42,337 nucleotides of DNA from Minwuia sp. (GTDB lineage: Bacteria; Pseudomonadota; Alphaproteobacteria; Minwuiales; Minwuiaceae), in contig JARGNO010000006.1 in NCBI GenBank assembly GCA_029213165.1, positions 11,777-54,113 on the forward strand. The letters are read 5' to 3'. The position numbers were made by a program, and so were the translations under genes. Each line of letters begins with the position of its first letter. The first letter of the stretch is position 1. The notes below the pieces were generated by a model. It did not search any database. It had not been told where the DNA came from and worked only from the letters and a program-made list of their open reading frames with translations. Of the stretch, positions 11,201 to 20,200 are shown in pieces.

Positions 11201-14200
11201 CCCGTGTAGGTCAGGGACCCGTCACTTTCGATCACCACCGAACCGTTCGCGGCACTGGCTGCCGTGACCGTCAGCGCATCGCCATCGCCGTCGTTGTCAT
11301 TGCCCAGGACATTGATGACGACCGAAGTGTCCTCATCCACCGTCACGGCATCGTCCACCGCCACCGGCGCATCGTTCACCGCGTTCACCGTCACTGCGAC
11401 CTGCGCCGTGTCCGACAGTTCGCCGTCAGAGATGACGTAGTCGATCGTGTCGGTGCCGTTGAAATCGGCGTCCGGAGTGTAGGTCAGCGACCCGTTCGCC
11501 CCGACCACCACCGTGCCATTGCCTGCGGTGGCAGCGGTCACAGCCAGTGCATCGCCGTCAATGTCCGTGTCATTGCCCAGTACATTGATGGTGACAGCCG
11601 TGTCCTCATCGGTCGTCGCGATATCATCGACCGTGACAGGCGCATCGTTCACCGCGTTCACCGTCACTGCGACCTGCGCCGTGTCGGTCAGTTCACCATC
11701 CGAGACGACATAGCTGATGGTGTCGGAGCCGTTGAAGTCGGCATCCGGTGTGTAGGTGAGGGTGCCGTTCGCCTCGATCACCACGCTGCCATTGTTCGCG
11801 GTGGCGGAAATGACCGTCAGAGCATCCCCGTCCACGTCGCTGTCATTGGCGAGAACAGTGATGGCGACTGCCGTGTCCTCGTCGGTTGTTGCGCTGTCGT
11901 CAGCGGCCACAGGGCCGTCGTTGCGGCCATTGATGGTGACAGTCACCGTCTCGCTGTCCGTGCCGCCCGCGTTGTCATCGACCGTGACCTGGTAGGCGAG
12001 TTCCAGGCTGTCGCCGGTTCTCAGATAGTCGAACAGGGCATCGTCGGCCCCGAAGGTCCAGTTAACGGAACCGGCGGAACCTGCCGACGATGCGGTTACC
12101 GCACCCAGCGTCAGGAACCCGGCGAAGGTCGCGGCATCGATACCGTTCGTGCTGCCTGTCGTAGTCACATTGGTGACGGCTGCGGAATGCACGTCTGCCG
12201 CATCGACATCGGTGAAGGTGATGCTGCCGCTATCGACCAGCCCGTCAACCTCAGCCGAGAAGGCCAGGCTGACGATCTCGTAGGATTCCCCACCCTGATC
12301 CGCGCCGATCACGATAAACAGGTCGTCGTCAGCGTTCAGAAGCGGGCCAGCATCGCCAGACAGATTCAGCGGCGTGCCGTTGCCGTTGACCAGGGTCAGG
12401 CGGTCCGAATTGCCATCGAGATCCAGTCGAACGGTGAAATCCTCGACGGAGGAACCAAAACCCAGCTCCGTCCGGTCGTTGGATGGCGGGTTCTCCGGGA
12501 ATGCGACACCCAGGGAACCGTCGCCCAGGATCGCGTCGGAGAACAGGCCGCCGATCACCCCGTCGGTGGTGAACAGGGACATGTGCTGGTCGCTGTCACG
12601 GACACCGAACATCATGTCCTGGTCGCCACCGACCCGCTGGATCACACCGTCTATCAGGATCGTGACGCGGTCTTCCGCGCCGAGCTCGCCGACCGTGAAC
12701 AGGGGGATATCGATCATGATCGAGCGGGTGATGCCGCCGGAACCGATATGCAGCACATCCTGGCCGCCCTCGTCGATAACCGTGGCCGCCCGGACCGGGT
12801 GCACGAAATTCGCCAGCAGATCATTCGCATCCAGCGTCTGCGCCCGCACGAAGCCCACTGTCAGGTCCGAGGTCAGATCAGAGCCGCTCGCGTCGATCTC
12901 CGGTGCGTCGTTGACCGCATTGACTGTGATCTGGATGGTCTCCAAGTCGGTCAGCGGCCCACCCGAGCCAGTATTTCCCAGATCGGAGACGGTAATCTGA
13001 AGACTGTCCGTGCCGTTGTAATTGGCGTCCGGGGCATAGGTGACTGATCCGATGGCCGCGTTCACATCCGCCAATGCACCGGTAACGGTCACCGAACCCG
13101 TCCCGTCACCCGTGACCAACGCGCCCGTTTCGGAGACATCCAGTACGCCATTGGCCACTGAGAGCTCGGCCTCCACTTCGCCCGTGCCGTCAAGGACATC
13201 AATGTCGGAAATGCTGACTCCGGTGACAACGAGCGAGTTGTCTTCCCCGACTTCCAGTGGGCTGACCGATGAGAAGTCGGTGGTTGTGCCTGAGAGGTCA
13301 GGTGTGAAGACCGCAAATCCTGATCCGCCGGACGTGGCTGAATTCGGCAGATTTGGTGCCCCGATCAGCAGCTCACTGATGCCATCGCCGTTCAGATCGC
13401 TTACCGAGCCAACCGCATCGCCTGCGCGTCCGTTCGCATCGGCACCCTGAATGAACAGACCATTCTCGGTTCCCGCAGCGATGCCGGCCAGGCTGACTGT
13501 GGACCCGTCACCCTTGCCCAGGACAACGAATGCGCCCCCGGCGTCCGTGCCTCCGGTGTCGTCGCCAGGCGCGCCCAGCAGCAGGTCGGCCAGCCCGTCG
13601 CCGTTGATATCTCCGATTCCGGCTGCTGCTATCCCGGTCTGCGCGTCTTCGTCACCTTCGATCAGGAAACCCTGACCAAGGGCCGCGACGTCAGCCAGAG
13701 TGATCTGGGAACTGTCGGCCTTCCCGAACACAACATATCCATCACCGTTGCCGGAGACCGAAACAGTCGTGTTCGATGAGCCAACGAACAGATCGTCGAA
13801 GCCATCGCCATTGACATCTCCGACGCCAGCGACCTCGCCACCGGCATTTTCGCCGGCGATGCCGCCCGCGATCACGAACCCGCCCACTGTCGTGCCAATG
13901 GAGGTAATCTGGACCGGCGCGGTGTCGGCTTTGCCGAAGATGACAAAGGCTGCGCCGGAATTCAGGCCGTTTGTGTCTGCGCCCGGGGCACCGACAATGA
14001 CATCATCCAGGCCGTCGCCATTGACATCTCCTGCCCGGTCCAGGACCAGCCCGGCGTGGTCATAGTCATTACTACCACGAATGATGAAGCCGCCGTCGCC
14101 CGCCGCAACATCCGAGAGTTCGATATCCGAAAGCGTTGTCCGGCCAAACACGACATAGCTGGCCCCGGACAGGTATCCATTCGTGGCATCGCCATGTGCG

Positions 14201-17200
14201 CTGATGAAGAGATCTTCCAGACCGTCGCCATTGACGTCACCCGCCCGAGACAGATCGACGCCAGTCTGATTGTGCGGGGCGGCGCCATTGATGTTGAAGC
14301 CGCCGATGCCGCTCTCGACATCTGTCAACGAGACCGGCGTGCCATCTGCCTTGCCGAACACGACATGGGCTGAACCGGCGTAGTTGCCGTTCTTGTCAGT
14401 CCGGTGTGAACTGACCAGCAGATCATCAAAGCCGTCGCCGTTCAGGTCGCCGAGGTCGCTGACGGAGAAACCCGCCGCATCAAGGAATCTGGCGCCGTTG
14501 ATCGCGAACCCGCCATTGCCCGCAATGACATCCGAGATATCCACATTCACGCCAGAGTTGTTGCCAAACACGACAATTGCCTGACCGGACCTGTCACCGC
14601 CCGGATCGGCGAACGGAATACCCATTACGATATCTTCGATGCCATCATTGTTGACATCGCCTGCCGCGTGTATCGAGCGGCCAGCCAGGTCACCTGTATC
14701 ATTGCCCTGAATGACGAAGCCGCCCAGGCCTGCGCTGACATCGGCCAAATCGACGACCTGGTTGCCGGTACCGCCGAACTGCAGCACAGGCGCATCGTTG
14801 ACCGGACTGACCGTCACTGCGACCTGCGCTTCTGCCGATCCGCCATTGCCGTCATCAATGGCGTAGCTGATCGTGTCCGAGCCGTTGAAGTCGGCATCCG
14901 GGGTGTAGGTCAGCGACCCGTTCGCCTCGATCACCACGGTGCCATTGTTCGCGGTGGCGGAGGTGACCGTCAGTGCGTCGCCGTCTGCATCGGCGTCGTT
15001 GCCCAGCACATCGATGCTGACCGCCGTATCCTCTTCGGTCGTGGCGGCATCATCGGTGGCCACTGGGGCATCGTTCACGGTGTTTACCGTAACCGTCACG
15101 GATGCGGAATCCGTTCCGCCGTTACCATCGTCGATGGTGTAGCTGATCGTGTCTGAACCGTTGAAGTCGGTGTCGGGTGTGTACGTCAGGCTGCCGTCGG
15201 TCTCGATCACCACGGTGCCATTGTTCGCAGAGGCGGAGGTGACCGTCAGGAGGTCACCGTCCACGTCGCTGTCATTGGCGAGGACATCAATGCTGACCAC
15301 CACGTCTTCGTCCGTGGTGGTCGCATCATCTGCTGCCACCGGAATGTCGTTCACCGGATCGACTTCCATGGAGAATGTCCGGCTGGCGCTAGCCGTATCG
15401 CCGTTGCCAGTCTCACGGCTTGTTGCCGTGATCTCCAGTGTGATGCTGCCGTTGAAATCGACCGGTGGATTGAGCTGCAGGCCTGCAAGTTCGGCCTCGG
15501 TCAGCAGCCATTGGCCGCCACCAAGATCAGATCCGGCGCTCAAGCTACCACCCACGGGCACGCCGGAGATCACGATGCTGTCGATGACTTCGGAACCGTC
15601 GGTATCGCTCAGTGTCACACCAACAGGGAGTTCGATCGGACTGTCTTCAATCGCGACCACGTCCAGCCTGTTGCCATCAAAGTCGAGAATCCGCGCAACA
15701 ACCTCGTCGTCGCTGCTGCCGGGCCCGGAATTCCATGAGACCAGAACCCGGCCATCGGACAGAGTGATGGTATCGCGCGAGCCATGATCGCCGGTCCGGG
15801 CGAACTGGTCGCCCGCCGTATTCTGGTTGATCTCGATTTCGTCGCCGATCCGGTTGCCGTCTAGGTCAAGCAACTGTCCGCGCACCTCATCACCAATGGC
15901 GCCGCCGAGTTCGGTCGTCCATGTCACAAGGACCTTGTCGGTCGCCGTACGGGTGATGTTGGGGAACTGCTGCGTTCCGATCGATTCAGAATTGACGATG
16001 ACCTCGCTGCCCAGCGGTGAGCCGTCAGACGCGAACTTCCGGGCAACAATGTCGCGCGAACCGTCAACCGTGTCGTCACTTGCCCAGACCGCCATGAAAC
16101 TTCCATCAGACAGCACGACTGCATCGGGCTGAACCTGGTCGCCGGTCGAGGAAGCGTTCATCCGGAATTCTTCGACGACGACCGCCCCATCGGGCTGCAG
16201 AATCTTCGCGTACACATCGCGATTTGCGCCGTCGCCCGCCAGATAGGTGAACAGGATCCCGCCGTCCGGCATCGATTGCATGACAGGCCCCGCAGTGACT
16301 GCAAAGGTGTCGCTGACAACAATCTCGCCACCGGACGTGTTGCCGCTTGCGTCGAACCGCTGCGCGCGCGCCTCGGTCTCACTTGATCCGACCTTGTGCC
16401 GCCAACTGATGAAGAACCCGCCACCGTCAAGCGCAATCACCTCCGGATTTCGCTGCTCTGACGGAGAGTCGTTTACCAACGTGGGGGCAGACACCGGCTG
16501 ATCATTGCCGTCATAGATCCGGAGGAACAGATCTGAGGCCACGCCGCTGGACCAGAGGATGACGTAGCCGCCATCCGTCAGTTCTGCGGACGAGGCCATG
16601 AAGTTCGTGCCATCCGCAGTCGTAACCTCGAATTCGCCCGTGACCGGGTCGCCATTGGCATCATAGCGCCGGGCCATGATGTCCCGACCTGATTCCGAGA
16701 CGCCGCCATTCCCCTGATCCCATGTGACGAGGAACCCGCCGTCCGAAAGAGCGGTCAGGGAGGCCTGGTCCTGGTCGCCCGCCGTTGTTGTGTTGACGAC
16801 AAATTCGTCGCTGCTGGTCGCGCGGACCGGTGCAGCGATGACGGGTGCATCAGCGACCGGGTTCACCGTGACCGCCACCTCGGCGCTGTCGAATTCGCCG
16901 TTGCCGTCCGTGATCGTGTAGCTGATCGTGTCCGTACCGCTGAAGTCGGCGGTGGGGGTGTAGGCAAGCGTGCCGTTCGCCCCGATAACGACCGCGCCGT
17001 TCAGGGCGGTCGCCTCGGTCACCGTCAGATCGTCACCATTGTCGTCAGTGTCGTTGGCGAGAACGTCGATGCTGATGCTGCCATCTTCATCGACCACAGC
17101 CGTGTCGTCGACGGCTTCCGGCGCAACATTGGGCTCGACAACCAGGATCGTGAAGCTCTCCGTGTCGGTCTGCGGGCCGCCCGCGCCCGCATTGCCCAGG

Positions 17201-20200
17201 TCGTCGGCGGTGATGGTAACGGTCTCCGCGCCGATGAAACCGGCATCGGGTGTGAAGGTCATGTTGGAGAGCGAAAGCGAGATCTGCGCTGCCGTTCCGG
17301 TCAGCGTGACGAAGCCGGACCGGTCGCCCGTGATGGTCGCACCCGTTCCGGAAGACACATCGATGGTGCCGTTCGTGGCCGCAACCGTGACCTGCATCTG
17401 GTTGCCGCCGTCCGCCAGGTCCACATCCGCGACCGCGCCGCCAAAGAAGCGCACCTCTTGGCCAACCTCGGTCTGGATGGTCTGGTCCACAGGCGTACCA
17501 CCGGACACGCGCAGGGGTGCGCCAAAGATGGTGCCGTCGAAATCATGGCCGCTCAGGTCCTGCACCCTGCCGGGCTCGGCAAAGGTGGGATCGAAGGTCA
17601 TGTAGAGTTCCAGGTCGGGCTCGTTCGCGGAATCCAGCACCTGGTCGAAACTTCCCGCAATCTCGGCGGCCGTGCGTGGCGCGGACCAGATCCGAACCTC
17701 CGAGACATCGCCGACGAACCCCTGACCGAAGCCGTCGTTGAAGCGACCGATATTCAGTTCTTCCGTGCCCTGACGGGGCGTGCCGGTCGTGGTGATGCTG
17801 CCGACCTGTGCCCCGTCCACATAGAGACTGAGGCTGTTCGAGGCATTGTCATAGACACCCGCGATGTGATGCGGCTGGCCATCGGCGACAAAACCGGCCT
17901 GCACGAACTGCTGGCCCAGCGTGGCGTCGTCGAAGCGGACATGTGCTTCGCCATTGCGCACGACCAGACTGTATGTCTGCTGCCCGCCAACCGGCTTGGT
18001 CACGACCCGGTTGAACTGTCCGTCGGCGTCCGTCGTGGTGACCCATGCCTCCACCGTCCAGCTTGTCGGGCTCAGATCCGCATCATGTGCCACCTGCACA
18101 TGGTTCACCGGGTTGCCGTCGAACCGAAGCGCCCCGCCTGTGGGCACCGTGATCACCGGTGCATCATTGATCGCATTTACCGTGACCGCGACTTCCGCCG
18201 TATCGGTGCCGCCGCGTCCGTCGTCGATGGTATAGCTGATCGTGTCCGTGCCGTTGAAATCTGCGTTGCCGGTATAGGTGACTGTCCCGTCGGTCCCGAT
18301 CACCACGCTACCGTTGTCTGCCGTGGCGCTGGTGACAGTCAGCGGGTCGCTGTCAAAGTCGCTGTCGTTGGCCAGCACGTCGATGTTGACGGCCGTGTCC
18401 TCGTCAGTTGTGGCAGTTTCGTCAGAGGCTTCGGGAGCATTGTTGGTGCCGTCCGTGAAGTAGATATCATCCGCGAAGGCAGCAGTCTCGACGTTTTCCA
18501 GGGTGGTCGTGCCATCCCGGTCCGGCACCGTATCGGTGATCGTGACCGTGCCATCATCATTGAAGGTGACGTCATATTCATCGGCATTGCCGGTGAAGGT
18601 GGCGTTGTCGGTCCCGTCCCCACCATTGATCGAATCATCCCCGGTGCCACCGAAGAACGCGTCATTGCCCGCGCCACCCAGCAGGGTGTCATTGCCGTCA
18701 CCGCCAGTCAGGGTGTCGTTGCCGTCGCCGCCCGATACGGCGTCATCACCCGCGCCAGCATCGACAGCGTCATTGCCCGCACCGCCATCGACCACGTCAT
18801 TGCCGTCGCCCGCGTCCAGCAGGTCGTCACCGTCGCCCCCGTCCAGCGCATCATTGCCGTCACCGCCGGAAATCGAGTCATTGCCCGCCTCGCCAGACAG
18901 GACGTCGTCGCCTTCGCCACCGTCGGTCTGGTCATTTCCTGCACCACCGGAGACCGTGTCGTCGCCCGCACCGGCTTCCACGGAATCATTGCCGTCCCCG
19001 GCGTCAACGATGTCGGCATCATCCCCGGCGTCTATCGTGTCGTCGCCACTGCCAGCGGCAATGGAGTCCGCGCCCGCGCCGCCGGACAGCACATCCCCGT
19101 CTTCACCGCCATCCAGCGTGTCGTCGCCATCGCCGCCGGAGAGAGTGTCATTCCCGGCCTCGCCCAGGATCAGGTCGTCGCCCGTGCCACCATCCAGTGT
19201 GTCATCCCCATCGCCGCCGGAGAGAGTGTCGCTTCCGGCCTCGCCCAGGACCAGGTCATCGCCGATGCCGCCCGAGACATTGTCATTGCCATTGCCCGCG
19301 GAAACCGTGTCGTCCCCGTCACCTGCGGCGACCGTGTCATCGTCCGCACCCGCCGCCACGGAATCATTCCCGTCACCGGCGTCAACGAAATCGGCATCGT
19401 CCCCGGCATCGACAGAGTCGTCGCCGCTGCCCGCCACGATGGAATCCGCGCCTGCGCCGCCGGACAACACATCGGCATCATCGCCGCCATCCAGCGTGTC
19501 GTCGCCCTCGCCACCTGTGAGGGAATCGGATCCTTGGCCACCGGACAGGGAATCGTCGCCTGTGCCGCCATCGACTGAATCCGCCCCGTCGCCACCGATG
19601 ACGGTATCGCCAAGGTCGCCGCCGATGACCGTGTCATCGCCGGACCCGGCATCGAAGGGCGCGCCGCTGTCGAAACCGGCGGCGTCTGCGGCGGTCTGAT
19701 CCGTTGGCAGGATGATCAGGTCGTCGCCGGCCAGCGCATCGGATACGTTGCCGTCATCATAGTCGAACGGCGTGATGGCGTTGAAATCAATGGTGTCGTT
19801 ACTATCGGTGAACAGGACATCCGTCCCGTCATTGGTGACGGTCACGCTGACGACAGCGGACGTGGACAACCCGCCGTCGCTGATCGTGTAGCTGATCGTG
19901 TCGGTGCCGTGATAGTTGCCGTTCGGCGTGTAGGACAGGGTGCTGTCGGCGTTGATCGCGACAGTGCCGTTCAGGGCGGTGGCGGAAGTGACCGTCAGAG
20001 CATCGCCGTCGATGTCGACATCATTGGCCAGGACGTCGATCACCGTGGTGGTGTCTTCCACGACCGTGATGGCATCATCCGCCGCGACCGGTGCATCATT
20101 GACCGGGTTGATGGTCAGGGACACCGTGGCGGTGTCAAACCCGTCAACGCCGTCGAACACGGTATAGGTGAAGCTGTCCGGGCCGTTGTAATTGTCGTTC

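Noticed and set aside
17458-19578. Long plus-strand open frame (706 codons) opposite the giant RTX gene, and similar ones at 8215-9723, 12187-13047 and 19909-21810
   Set aside because: They mirror the RTX, propeller and cadherin-like codons of the minus strand. GC-rich, periodic Asp/Gly codons keep the opposite frames open. They have no ribosome binding sites or recognisable domains.
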